This document shows positions 21,288-34,239 of a stretch of 64,000 bases of DNA, piece after piece. Made by a program: the position numbers and the translations under genes. The stretch's first letter is position 1; each line of letters begins with the position of its first letter. The notes beneath the pieces are model-generated. The model was not told where the DNA came from, did not search any database, and was given only the letters and a program-made list of their open reading frames with translations. Source of the DNA: Alligator mississippiensis (lineage: Eukaryota > Chordata > Crocodylia > Alligatoridae); the NCBI RefSeq assembly GCF_030867095.1, contig NC_081827.1, positions 48,381,001 to 48,445,000 on the forward strand. Reading direction: 5' to 3'.

Positions 21288-22830
21288 CAATGAAATGGCT
21301 TTCAGTTTTTCCCTACAAAGAGTCCCTTCTTGCTTAACCAGGACCTAATTGAACCCATTCAATTCCCATTTCATAGTAAGGGAAGAGCAGAGCAGAGTGG
21401 CTGAGTCTTTTATCCCTGTTCACAAACCCTTTGGTAACTGTGACCGCAAGTTAATAATCCCTGGTTTAAGTGATTGCTAATGGTGAAAGCTCTTATCATG
21501 GGTAACCTGTTGATTAGTTACTTTTCCCCTGAGTTCAGACCGGAAAAGCTGGTGTGACTTCAGTTCTAGCCATCTCCCAAGTGCTGCATAAGAATGGATG
21601 ATCCTCAGAGTTTGTGATTATTGTTAACCTTATGCAAGACACAGGAATTTTTGTTTCACTTCCTGTGAGTTGTGAGTTTTAGCTCATTTCAGAAGCAAAA
21701 AACAGCACAGAAAACAAAGAATCAAACATCACCTTCACAATGGAGTCTGCAGTCTGAAATAGATGCACATATACACTGGCCAAACTTAAATGAATCACCT
21801 GTGCATAGATTCCCAAAATTATCACATGTGTTTTGCCATTTTCCTATATGGTAGCTGAACTGTAATAAAAGCAGAAGTGTGATCAGCCGCAATTCCAACA
21901 ACAAAATTAAGTTTTATTTTCAAATACAGGATTTTTCTCATCCCATAGCAATTAAAACTTTAGGCATTTTATAAAACAAGTTAGGTGGCATGATTTCCTG
22001 TGATCCACAGGGGTGTTCATAGCTCCTTAACAGCTTGTGGCATTTTCTCTCTACTACATCCCCAAGTTCCTCAGTACTTTGGCATTTTGAATTCTGCCAT
22101 GAGATTTCTTCTATTTCTACAGTGATGTTGTCACCAATAGTGTAGGCTTACTTCATATCATATTTCTTTACATTAATGAATACATTATTTTCTACTGCAT
22201 TTCTTTCATTCCTGCATCATATACATCATTGTAATTATATGCAGTCAACAAAACCAACAAAAATTTCTAAATTGCCAGAGTATTTAAAACCAGTTAATGA
22301 TTTGAACCATGCTCCTGCTAATTTATGGAAAATTACAGTGGGAAAACAGAGTATAAGTAAACACTTTAACTGGAAAATGGGTAGAAAGTTCTGAAAGTTT
22401 GGACAAGGATTTCAAACAAAAACAAGAATTTGCAAGGAAAAGTCAGAGAATACTAGTTTCACAGAAACTGAATCTTTCTGAAACTTAAAAGCAACATGAT
22501 GGCTTAGCTAAAAACAACAGAAGGTTTAGAAGATCTACAGAAAATTCTTTTTTGTTGTTGTTCCAGCTTTGAGGTTATTTCATTTTGTTACTATAGTAAT
22601 GTTGGCTAGGGATATGAAAAGAGCTCTCCATCTATCCAGTCTCCAGTATAGGCTTCTATCGATAAAACTATGCAAACATGGCTGTAGCCAGAGACTCCAT
22701 ACTGTAGATGGAACCTTAAATCCCATATTTACCATTTACTATCGTGTGCTTAAAACTCAGGGAAAGTCTCATTTCCTGATCTACCTTTCTGAGAGCTTTA
22801 AATGAGTTGTACTAACTCTAGCCATTCTCA
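21288..22830. other. Intergenic sequence, no gene recognised
   Basis: AT-rich. Short open frames (for example 22,176-22,394 and 22,569-22,805) show no family resemblance or splice context. Confidence 0.4.
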
Positions 22831-22837
22831 CAAATAT

Positions 22838-23133
22838 CAGGGACATCAAACTTGCCTGGGATCCCCAGGCCAGATCTGCACTGCAGGGCTCTTCACAGGC
22901 CAGTTCCAGACCACAGGGTTACTTGTGGGCTGGATCTAAATGCATTTGTGGTGTTAATGCAGTCATCACTCAGTCCCCACCACTGACACCTGTCCCCTAC
23001 AGGGTTTCAAACCTTGGATTTCAACAGCACCCTTGCTTACTCCTCGTTCTTGGGCCTTCTAGGATTCCCACAAGCCAGATGACACAGCTCCCCAGGCCAG
23101 ATACAACCCACAAGCTGTACATTTGACACCCTG
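22838..23133. mobile_element. Non-autonomous hAT element (CAGGG...TCAAA type)
   Basis: Starts cagggacatcaaacttgcc and ends gtacatttgacaccctg, imperfect inverted repeats of a common hAT pattern. The interior has gggctggatc and ccaggccagat blocks. No 8-bp duplication survives. Confidence 0.6.
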
Positions 23134-23830
23134 GATCTAGATCAAGAAAATCCATGTGATATTTGTTTTAGCTTTGCTAGCCTAAACATTTTGGCCGTGA
23201 ATGTGTGCTGAAACAGGCCTCTATTCCCTGACATGTAGGAAATCCATGAAGGGAAGTATCTCTGAAAGGCAGAGCAGCTGAATGAGCCATATGGTAGAAA
23301 AGGACAAAATACTCTATAGAAATGTCATATTGTTCCTTTGCTGTAATAAATCCAACATGCACCTACCTAGTTTAATTCTAGTAAGTGTAAAATGAGAGAT
23401 GTTGGTCAGATAGATTTATTTTAAATTGTTTTTCTCTCTGTGTTCTTATTAAACCTTTGTTTTAATAAGCCCTTTGGAATTCTAGGTTGTTTGGAGATGA
23501 TGCCATGTAAGTGAAAGGAAAAGGAGAAAAGAAGTAGGGTTGTTGTGCAGTGACAGTGTGGGAGAGATTAAATATAACTGAAGTATCGCTCAGAATTAAA
23601 GAGCCAAGAAACTCTTCCAGTCCTACATTACTACTGTCACTGACTGTTGGCACTCTGGCTGTGTTTGAGAATCAGTGGGTGCTATCTGAGGCTCTCTGCT
23701 CGGTGTCCCCCGAGGATACACTTGTTTTGACCCTCTGACCCACTTGCTCGTTCCTCTTTTGTGATTTTTCTGTTCCCTGTAATCAGTTAGGTTCCTCATC
23801 TAAACCTAACTGGGGGGGTTGTGTCAAAGA
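23134..23830. other. Intergenic sequence, no gene recognised
   Basis: No supported feature; short open frames on both strands lack recognisable domains. Confidence 0.35.
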
Positions 23831-23834
23831 GCAC

Positions 23835-26345
23835 CTCACATCACCAAGGATTAGTTTTGGGTTAGAGGACGGTCGGGCAGAGACACTATGGGTCAAACTA
23901 CAAGAGGGGCGTGGCGAAAGGGACCTTATGATGCGTGTCTACTACAGACCACCCAACTAGGGGGAAAAGCTGGACCAGGACTTCTCCAGTCAGCTTATGG
24001 AGGTGGTTAGGTCAAGGGATGTTATTGTCATGGGTGACCTAAATTACCCAGACATTTGCTGGGAGGAGCAGACAGCCAGGTCTGACCGCTCGCATAGGTT
24101 CCTGGCTGTACTACAGGACCTTCATCTTATCCAGGATGTGCACAGCCCCACTAGGGGTAATGCCTTGCTGGACCTGGTCCTGGCCATGGGGGATGACCTG
24201 GTGAGCGGACTGCAGGTCCTTGACGACCTGGGCAATAGCGATCATCACCTGCTGGATTTCACTATCCAATGCAGGACATCAAGGGCTTACACCAAGGCTA
24301 AAGCCCTTGACTTCAGAAGGGCCAACTTCAATGAGCTTAGGAGACTAGTGGGGGAGGCACTGAGAGCCCAGAAGGTAGAGGAGATGGGAGTCCACGAGGG
24401 ATGGTCGTACCTTGAGGGGGGCGATCCTCCAGGCCCAAAGGATGACAGTCCCTGAGAGAAGCAAGGCGAGTAAGAGTGCTCAGAAACCCCCTTGGCTCAG
24501 CAAGGGCATTTAGCAATGCCTGAGGACTAAAAGGGGGGTGTACAACCAGTGGAAGGGAGGAGCTATCACCAAGGAGGAGTTCTCCTCCTTGGCCCGTGAG
24601 TGTAGGAGGGCTATTAGGAAGGCCAAGGCAGAGATGGAACTCAAGCCAGCGTCCAGGTTTAAGGACAACAAAACGTCCTTTTTCAAGTACATTGGGAGCA
24701 AGAAAAGGGCACCAGGCAATGTAGGGCCCCTGCAAGACACAAATGGTAATCTTGTGGCTACGCCAGACAAGAAAGCTGATATTTTTAACAGTTTCTTTAC
24801 CTCTGTTTTCTTGAACAGGGACTGGGATATCCCACCTACCAGAGGTAGGGACAATCTTGGGGATAGCTCTATCAGGCCTTCAGTCAGTACAGATGTAGTT
24901 AGGGATCTTCTGGAAGGGCTGGACATTTTTAAATCTGCAGGTCCAGATGCCCTCCACCCAAGGGTGTTCAGGGAGCTGGCAGAGGTCATCGCGGAGCCCT
25001 TGGCCCGGCTGTATAAGCATTCGTGGTCATCTGGCGAGGTGCCGAGGGATTGGAAACTGACTAATGTGGTTCCAATTTTCAAGAAAGGGAGGAAGGAGGA
25101 CCCAAGTAACTATAGGCCTGTAAGCTTCACCTCGGTGCTTGGGAAGATCTTGGAGAGGATCATCAAGGAGCACATCTGTGGGGGGCCATCAGGGGAGATC
25201 ATGCTCAGGGACAATCAGCATGTGATTGTCTGATTGTCAATCAGACTGTGGCATTGATGCCTACACAGTTGGATGAGTAAAAAATTGGCTGATGGGGCGC
25301 ACCCAGAGAGTAGTGGTGGACTCAACCTGGCTCTACCTGGCGAGATGTGAGCAGTGGGGTACCCCAGGGCTCAGTCCTCGGGCCCACACTGTTTAACATC
25401 TTCGTCAGTGACTTGGACGAGGGGGTGGAAAGCACGCTGTCCAAGTTTGCTGATGACACTAAGATGTGGGGCGAGGTGGACACACTTGAAGGGAGAGGCT
25501 GCAACTAGATTTAGAAAGACTACAAAAGTGGGCAGATGAGAATAGGATGGGGTTCAATGTAGACAAATGCAGGGTGCTGCACCTTGGCAGAAGGAATCCA
25601 TAGCATACATATAGGCTGGGGAGTTCCCTTCTTGAAAGCACAGAGGCGGAAAGGGATTTTGGAGTCATTATTGACTCCAAGATGAACATGAGCTGCCAAT
25701 GCTAGAACGCAGCCAGCAAGGCCAGCCATACCTTGTCATGCATCCAAAGGTGCATCTCAAGCCAGTCCAGAGAGGTGATACTCCCCCTCTATGCGACTTT
25801 GGTCAGGCCACAGTTGGAGTACTGCGTCCAGTTCTGGGTGCTGCACTTCAAAAGGGATGTGGCCAGCCTGGAGAGGGTTCAGAAGAGGGCTACCCACTTG
25901 GTGAGAGGGCAGCAGGGCAGGCCCTAAAAGGAGAGATTGAGGGACCTGAACCTGTTCAGCCTCAGCAAGAGGAGGCTGAGGGGGGACCTGGTGGCTGCCT
26001 ACAAACTCGTCAGGGGAGATCAACAGCAAATAGGCAGAGACCTTTTCTCCCCAGCACCACCTGGGGTGACAAGGAACAATGGTAATAAGCTGATGGAGAA
26101 TAGGTTTAGGTTAGAGATCAGAAGGCAATATTTTTACAGTAAGGGTGGCCAAAATCTGCAACCAGCTTCCCAGGGAAGTGGTCCTCACCCCTACCTTGGG
26201 CAAATTCAAGAGGAGGTTGGACGATCACCTGTCTGGGGATTTGTGAACTCAGCATTCATTCCTGCCTGTGGCAGGGGGTCAGGCTAGATGATCTGTTCAG
26301 GTCCCTCCTGACCATAGCTACTATGATACTATGATGATATGATAC
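23835..26345 (+). mobile_element. CR1 LINE (copy D)
   Basis: A 5'-truncated CR1 starting inside the endonuclease (VMGDLNYPDICWEE, then LGNSDHHLLDF) at 23,997-24,455. The linker and first reverse-transcriptase part follow at 24,538-25,233 (IFKSAGPDALHPRV, IFKKGRKEDPSNYRPVS, NQH). A deletion after about 25,225 removes the SCLTNL-to-DFSKAF segment. [10 protein letters not shown] and FADDTKMWG follow near 25,350-25,470, then the C-terminal module and 3' UTR, ending in tatgatactatgat repeats near 26,345. Several frameshifts; inactive. Confidence 0.9.
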
Positions 26346-26755
26346 TATGATCTCTCTCACTGCCCTTAAATGGTGACTTTCAGTAAGTCAGTGAGCCTAG
26401 CCCACGTGAATAAGGTCCCAAATAGGCCTACTGTCACTGGGGTATCCAGTAAAGGGGAGACAAAATCCCATGAAATGACTGAAAGGGCTGAGCTTAGGGT
26501 CAACAATCATTCCATATTGATATGGTAAATTGCTATTCCCAAACAATGATATTCTCAGGCATGCTGTGCTGATCTGGATTGGCTGCACGCTAAGCCAGAA
26601 GAACTGTAGGCACATGTCTGTGGCCACACTTCTTTTTGCCTAAGAGGCAACCTTCAGGGAACAGCATAGCATGGCTGAGGCTTCTTCCACCAGAAAGAGT
26701 GAATTAGGCAATGTCTATACTGGTTGAGAGCAGTCTTTAATGGGTGCCACCAGTA
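26346..26755. other. Short intergenic stretch, no gene recognised
   Basis: Nothing supported between the CR1 end and the gypsy-type relic. Confidence 0.35.
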
Positions 26756-26759
26756 CTGA

Positions 26760-28480
26760 TTGTGCTCAGTTGGGGCACAGGTAACGATGGTACACTACAA
26801 GAAATGGGAGAAAGAAGGGACCACATGTTATAGGGTGTCTCTGCCTCTGACATGTGCCAGAATCTCTATCACCAAAAGAGACCAAGATTCCCTTTTGCTA
26901 GTTGCCCTCTGTTTGCAGCACCCAACCATGGCTGACACCACCCAGCTGGCCCTTCTGGACACAGGGCACCTTGGGGAATTTTTTGGACTCCGCTTTGACA
27001 TACAGCATCAGATTCTGGTTTGCCTGAAACAGACTCCCAATGTAGTAGAGTCAGTGAATGGATCTACCCTTTCCTCAGGCCCCGTCACCCAGGAAACAGT
27101 CCCCTTGGAGGTATGGATAAGAAAATGCTGGGAGCTCCTTTGCATTCCCATTGATTTAATTTGTTCCCCCCACTTTTCAGTCATTCTGGGGATACCCTGG
27201 CTGTCCCTCCATAACCCAGATATCCTGTGGGGGCAGAGGGACCTTCAGTTTGGCAGGCATGTTTTTCAGGAAGCCCATTGGTCAAAGCCCAGATCAGGTG
27301 TAGAACCGAAACTGGTGGGCTTCTCATGCCATTGGCAAAGAGATCACATCCTGGACCACCAAAAAGTGCTGGTCCAATAGCTATTGACCCATCTCCCCAG
27401 CAAAATACCAGGACTTGGTCTACATGCTCAATAAGTAGTGGGTAGATCAACTTCCCCCACATTACCCATATGATTGCTCCACTGATGTCATGATGGAGGC
27501 ACAAATCCCCATCAGATGAATCTGCTTCCTCTCTAAACCAAACTCAGGGGCCTCAAGGAGTATATCAAATATAAACTACAAAAAGGATTTATTAGGCCCT
27601 CCACATCCCCAGCTGAGGCCCCAGTTTTCTTTGTAACCAAGAAAGATGACTTTCTCTGACCCTGCATGGACTATAGACCCCTAAGGAAAGTCACTATTCA
27701 AAACTTCCACCTGCTCCCATTGATCCATGAATTGCTGGACCAGCTTCACTCTGCCAAGCTATTCACCAAATTGGACCTCTGGAGGGGCCTACAACTTCAT
27801 TCACATTCATAAGGATGGTGAATAGAAGTCTGGCCATGATATGACCATTTTGAGTACTTGGTGATGCCTTTCAGATTTTGTAATGTTCCTGCAAACTTTC
27901 AGGACTTCACAAATGATGTTTTTAAAGACATCCAGGACTAGTTCATGATTATCTATTGACCCCAAACAGGACAAACATTACATTTGTGTAGTGTTGCAGT
28001 GGTTAAGGAGCCATGGCTTATACACCAAGTTGAAAAAATGCAAATTTGATAAGACAACAATTGGGTTCATAGGATATGTGATCACACCCAAAAGGTTGTC
28101 TATGAACCAAAAAGGTCTCTGCCATCTTAGTCTAAGTCCCCATCCATGTGCCTACTTTTCTAGAAAGCTGACCCTTGCTGAGTGCAATTATAATACCCTA
28201 GACTAGGAGCTTCTAGCAATCAAGATAGCATTCAAAGAATAGGGGCACTATTTAGAAGGGCCGCAGTTCCCAGTGCTGGTACTAACCGACCATAAAAGTC
28301 TAGAATGCCTGCAAACCTCCTGGAATCTCAACCAGGGACAGATTTGATGGTCTCAGTTCTTTACCCAGTTTAATTTCATAGTCACCTAACACCCCAGGAC
28401 CAAGAATAGTAAGGCAGATGCCCTGTCTCAGAAAGAGGAATATTCAGAAGCTCTTCTTACAACTTATTCCATTTGAACTG
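26760..28480 (+). pseudogene. Ty3/gypsy-type retrotransposon pol relic
   Basis: The first frame (26,760-27,380) holds an aspartic-protease active-site block (LALLDTGH) and the ILGIPWLSLHNPDILWG stretch that follows protease in sushi-like Ty3/gypsy elements. Reverse-transcriptase traces follow ([37 protein letters not shown], then SHGLYTKLKKCKF). The YxDD catalytic region near 27,950 is disrupted by a deletion. RNase H traces (CAYFSRKLTLAECNY, VLTDHKSLECL, SKADALS) end near 28,435. There are many stops. No LTR was recognised beside it and gag is not evident. Confidence 0.75.
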
Positions 28481-29478
28481 AAATAATAGGGAAGTTTCAT
28501 TAGAGACTGTTCCTAATGACAATGACTAATTGGGGGGGAACCCCCACTTCTTAACAAAGAGCCCTAACATAAGCCTAATCAACTATTTTAATATGGAAAA
28601 TGAAGGAGGGTAAAAAGTGCTTTAATGTATGCATAAATCCTGATGCTATGCCCAGTGTTCTGTATCAAAAAAGTGGATATTATAAAAGACATTTCCAAGA
28701 AATGTAGCTGCTCCTCCCAAATACAATATAAGCACAGACTACATAGAACACATTCCTTCTCTTTTCTTTTTTTTTCTCTAATGCTGTCTAACCACAGAGG
28801 CCAAAAAATAAAAACCTATTCACAGAGAGAAGGTTTAAGAAGCTTTTGTAAAGTTACATGAAGTGGGGCAGTAGTGAAATGTCCTGAGTTACAAGGAAAT
28901 GGTTATTTAATTTGCACCTGGCAATATCTCTAGGCTTTCATAACTTTGCTCAGTTTTTTTCTTAAGGTGCTTTGTGGTTGACAAGTCAGAGCAAACATTT
29001 CTGTAAACCCTTTGGGGCCCCTTCCTGTCCTATGTTTCTATCATTATGGAAAATAGGTTCCTCCACTTATGCACAGAGAGCAGTAGTTCACCTTGTTTTT
29101 CTGCCTAATTGATGAATGTAGTGTCAGATCTTTATGTCCTCTTTCTGGAAGGAGGAACAGAGAACTGGCATACCAATCAGTGATGGCACCAACAAAGACT
29201 ACATCTGGAGTTGCTAAGCCTTCTCCCAGTCACTTGGGAGGCAGCTGTGAGATTTTCATGCATCCAGTCCTTTCGATGAAAAGCAACATGAGTGTCCAGG
29301 CTCATCATTATCACCTACTGGAGAAAGGCTCCTGGTCCAAATTCTTTCTGATCCAACCCTGCTTTTCTGTTACCTTTTCTTTGTTACCCAGCTCTATGGG
29401 CACTTGCAGCAGTACAATATCAGTCAAACGAATACCCTAGTTTCTGAAGCATTCTGTGTGGGATGTTTCCTTTATACA
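28481..29478. other. Intergenic sequence, no gene recognised
   Basis: No recognisable domain; the 115-codon frame at 29,093-29,440 lacks family features. Confidence 0.35.
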
Positions 29479-29479
29479 C

Positions 29480-31068
29480 AATCATAGAATCATAGAAGTA
29501 GGGTCGGAAGGGACCTTGTAGATCTTCAAGTCCGACCCCCTGCCTGGGCAGGAGGGAAACTGGGCTCAAGTGACCCCAGCCGGGTAGGCATCGAGCCGCT
29601 TCTTAAAGACCCCCAGGGTAGGAGCCAGCACCACTTCCCTTGGAAGTTGGTTCCAGACCCTAGCCACCCTAACTGTGAAGTAGTTTTTACGGATGTCTAA
29701 TCTAAACCTACTCTCCAACAACTTGTGGCCGTTATTCCTTGTTATCCCGGGGGGTGCTAGGGGAAACAAGGTCTCCCCCAAACCCTTCTGGTCCCCCCTA
29801 GTGAGTTTATAGACAGTCACAAGGTCCCCCCCTCAGCCTTTTCTTGTGAAGGCTGAACAGGTTCAGGTCCCGTAGCCTCTCATTGTAGGGTCTGCCCTGC
29901 TGTCCCCGGATCATGAGGGTGGCCCTCCTCTGGACCCTCTCAATGTTGTCCACATCCCTCTTGAAGTGGGGTGCCCAGAACTGGACACAGTACTCCAGCT
30001 GTGGCCTGACCAGTGTTGCATAGAGGGGGAGGATCACCTTCTTGGCCCTACTTGAGATTCACCTGTGGATGCACAACAAGGTACGGTTAGCCCTACTGAC
30101 CGTGACCTCACATTGTCAGCCCATGTTCATCTTGGAGTCAATAATGACTCCAAGATCCCTTTCTGCCTCCGTGCTCTCAAGAAGGAAGTTTCCCATCTTA
30201 TAAGTGTGCTGCTGGTTACTACTGCCCAAGTGCAGCACCCTGCACTTGTCAGGATTGAAACGCATCCTGTTTTTGTTAGCCCACCCTTGCAACCTATCCA
30301 GGTCTTGCTGCAGTCTTTCCCTCCCTACTACCATGCCCACCTCACCCCAAATTTTGGTATCATCAGCAAATTTGAACAGGTTGCTTTTCACCCCGTCGTC
30401 CAAATCGCTGACAAAGAAATTGAACAGTGCAGGCCCAAGGACCAAGCCCTGGGGGACTCTGCTGCCCACTTCCCCCCAGGTCGAATATGACCCGTCCACC
30501 ACCACCCTCTGAGTACGACCCTTCAGCCAATTAGCAATCCATCTAACTGTGTAGGCATCGACGCCACAGTCGCCTAGTTTTTTAATGAGGATGGAGTGGA
30601 AGACAGTGTCAAAGGCCTTGCTGAAGTCCAGAAAGACTACATCCACGGTGGCACCTGCATCCAATGCTTTTGTGACCTGATCGTAAAAGGCAATCAGGTT
30701 GGTCTGACATGACCTGCTTCTAATGAAACCGTGCTGGTTGCCCTTGAGCATCATCCCCGATGCCGGCCCATCACAGATGTGCTCCTTGATGATCTTCCCA
30801 AAGAGTTTCCCCAGGATTGAGGTAAGACTGACGGGCCTGTAGTTGCCCGGGTCCTCCCTCCTCCCTTTCTTAAAGATAGGGACCACATTGGCTATCTTCT
30901 GGCACCTGGCCCGAGCACCACAAGCACTCGTAAAGCCATGCCAAGGGCCCAGCAATAACCCTTGCTAGCTCCCTCAACACCCTGGGGTGGAGAGCATCTG
31001 GACCTGCTGACTTGAACACATCCAGCCCCTCCAGAAGCACTCTAACCCGGTCCTCCTCAACCAATACA
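29480..31068 (-). mobile_element. CR1 LINE (copy E), 3' half
   Basis: An antisense 5'-truncated CR1. Reading inward from 31,064: GLDVFKSAGPDALHPRV, then 30,116-30,900 with IFKKGRREDPGNYRPVSLTS, NQHGF, DFSKAFDTV, VPQGLVLGP and FADDTKIWG. The C-terminal module follows at 29,566-30,037 ([23 protein letters not shown]). The 3' end carries atcatagaatcatagaa repeats at 29,481-29,497. A few frame changes break ORF2. Confidence 0.9.
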
Positions 31069-33025
31069 GTTTGCTGCCAACAAACCCATCACAGGGCAGC
31101 ACTGCACAGGAGGGAGGGACAGGAAGGGCTTGATTCTCTACTACTCTGGATTTTTTATAACCATTCATATCTGTACAAAATCAGTGACAAAGAGCTGTCT
31201 TTCTAATCTTGTAGCACATAGTGTTTACTTTGTGCAGACGTGAATGTAGGTGAGAGAAAAGGCAATGGAGGGTCAAGCCTAGGATATGAAGCAAAGAGAA
31301 AATGGGAAATACAAGAAGGAAATTCTTACCTGGTCAATTCCTATTGACACACTAACTTCTTGTCAGGGTCTTCTCAACCCCTTCTTCTCTCACTTGTCAA
31401 AAAAATGATAGGAACTTTCTTACAATGTGATGTTTGAAAATCCAAATGTTACTTTCTATAATTTTCATGTCATTCAGTTGAAGTAGCGGGGGAAGCAATT
31501 TTTTTGCCTATGTATTTGGTTCCATTTTGCCTTTGTCACTTTACTGAAGTTTCCAATGAGTTGCCAGTTTGGTTTTCAGGTCTGGTAGCACCTTGCTTTC
31601 CAGTGGCCAAATTCTGCTCAATTACACTGGTGCAAATTGGGAGTAACTGCACTCATTCTGTAGGGGTTACCATGGATTTACAATAAATAAATACATAAAA
31701 TCCTGTAGAGCTAGTACTACAAACAATAATATGTAGGGCAGAATTTATTTCAAGATTCACACAGTCGCAACAAATCTATGTTTCATAAAATGCCATTTGT
31801 TAGTTTGCTGTTGGGTTGCTATTGCTTCTTTTTTGGCAATATGTAGCCAGCATACACATTTTATTTTACTGCTTTCAAACTCTGACTACAAAGCTGTATA
31901 TTTTTGCCCAACCACTAGCTTGTGCAGCCCAAAGTGAATAACTGTAAAGATCATTCTAAACCTGCGTGCCTTAATCGGGCAACCAAAGAAATTATATTAT
32001 ATTTGACTCCTGAAGTTCTTAAATATCTTATCATATTCGTATTACTGTTGTTCAAATTGCCTTGCTGCAATTACAAAAACTAGCATGATAGAAAGGAAAA
32101 AATATTACCTTGCGCATAGTAAATCAACCTAGAACAATCTGAATTATGAATTTTCTACAGATTAATAGTACGTGTCTATCAGAATGCACAATGACTTACC
32201 CTATGACGTGTCTAATTACATATTTTTCAGAACCTTCTAAGGAAAAAGCCCCATGACAATAATTAATACCTAATGGTATAAACACCACTGCTTTTGTTGT
32301 TGCCTGGCAACCTACATACTGTAGACCTGTCAGCCTGCTAAGCGGGACTCAAATAAATGAAAAAGAAGGATCTGTTTCTTCCCGAGTTGGGTGAAAGGCA
32401 GCATTGTTTTAGACTAGTCTGTTCAGGCTATTTTCTAAAGTGATCTCACTAAATTTTCCTTGTGTTTTAGGTATTACTAATATCTTTTTTCTCACAGCTA
32501 AAGGAAACAAGATGGTGTGGAGAAAAAGGGAGGAAAAATATCTGTAATTGAATTAAAAATACTATACCACTTTATTTACACTTTAGGAGAGCTTTTCTAA
32601 TCAGAAAGGCAGCTACAATCTTACTGTCATCTCACAACAGTCAAAACATGTCTTATTTCCAAGGAAAGTGTTTTTGCAGGTTCATTTGTAGTTCTGATGG
32701 CAATGGTTTCCCCCTGCCTTGGACACAGAAGACAGATTTTTTATGCAGTAGTCTTAACCCTTCACCAGTCATAAATTTGAATTTAAAAATGGTGTTCTTT
32801 ATGAAGCCACTGCAATTATTGCTAGTATCTCAGCAGTATGGGGAGTATGAAATGGAACAGACTCCACTAGAAAGCAATCTCTTTCAGCGGGGGAAGTATT
32901 TGTTTATTCTGATGTTTAATCCCCCCACAGAAAGTACCCATTAATTTTTTGCTCTTTGCTTTGGCACAAGGACCTCTAATTCCGGATGCATTTGGTGTAT
33001 ATATGTACACAGATGGTCTACTCAA
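31069..33025. other. AT-rich intergenic sequence, no gene recognised
   Basis: About 2 kb without a supported gene; the 98-codon frame at 32,648-32,944 has no recognised domain. Confidence 0.4.
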
Positions 33026-33028
33026 CAA

Positions 33029-33262
33029 AGATATAGGACTGGGAGTCAGTGCTTCTCAGTTGCTTGTCTCAGTTCTTGTCACTGACTGGCTGTGTAGTCC
33101 TGAGCAAGTCAGTGCTCTTTCTGCATATGTTTTTAACATTCAAATAATGGGCCAAATTATCTGACTCAAAAGGCTCTTGTGATGCTTAATTAATATTTAT
33201 AAACGGTTTTGAAATCCTTTGAAGGGAAGAGTCCCATTTACCAGAAAGTATTATCATTGTAA
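33029..33262 (+). mobile_element. MIR-like SINE
   Basis: The blocks aggactgggagtcagtgc, ctggctgtgtagtcctgagcaagtca and a taatatttataaacg...tttgaa tail follow the MIR order (box, core and 3' end). Confidence 0.65.
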
Positions 33263-33820
33263 CTCAGCAATACATATCTAGTCTTACTGTAAGATATTCA
33301 GCCCTGTTTGAATAGAAACGATGGGGATGGAGAGTGGAGACAGGGAAACAATCTAGTTAGAAAGTGGAATCTGATTAGTTTACAAATGGGATTATATGAT
33401 GTGTTTGCCTGCCTCAAGAGGTCCCTTCCCATCCTGTCCCACATTCTTATTAATCTTATTTTGTCATGTTTGGCAATTGGTATTGTTTGTAATTCCTATT
33501 ATTATTAAATATTTAATAATACTAAAATATTTCTCATTCCCAGCACAGTGTCCATTTGCCCTCTTGGTTGCATCCCTCAGTAAAGTTAGTTAATTTGCTG
33601 TAAATCTCTGTATAGATGCAAATTTCTGGATGAACTAGGTATTCTGAAAAGCTTTGACTTCTATGATTGTACTCAGTCCTGTGATTTGTGGGGATATTCT
33701 AAAGGCCACAGAAGGCCCAATTGCTATTGAAAGTCAATGGGAACTGCTCTTTGTACCTTTCAAAGTCTCCCACTTAAGTGTTTATACTCTTCTCAAACAA
33801 CCAACTAATTCACACTTTCA

Positions 33821-34034
33821 GGACATGTCTAGATTGCAAACTACCTGTGCCAGGAAGTGGCATATGAAAACATACTGTGTTGCTATGCACATGCTATTTC
33901 CTCAGTTAGAAGCAGTGTAGCCATTGCAAGTTGACTAATTAGCACTGCTTACAAGCAGACAGAGTACATAGAACAGCACAGTATGTTTGTACATTTCCCT
34001 GCCTGGCACAGGAAGGTTACAGTGTCAATGTGCC
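33821..34034. mobile_element. Palindromic MITE, family M copy 1
   Basis: The left arm gacatgtctagattgcaaac...ctgtgccagg and the right arm cctggcacagg...gttacagtgtcaatgtgc are reverse complements over about 60 bp, continuing to acatactgtg/cacagtatgt. The same family recurs at 42,076-42,348. Confidence 0.7.
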
Positions 34035-34198
34035 CTCACTTATTTCATCCTATTATAATAAGTGTTTCCTACTGCCAAAAACTGACCTAACTAGATTTAA
34101 GTCTCGATAAGCAAAGCAATCATCACTTGGGGAAGCAGTTGCCAGACCTGATGGTCTAAGTTGCATATTGGAGGCAAATTCTAATTAAACATATACTG

Positions 34199-34238
<40 letters not shown>
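34199..34238. repeat. (GT)n(AT)n compound microsatellite
   Basis: About nine GT units run directly into about eleven AT units. Confidence 0.95.
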
Positions 34239-34239
34239 G

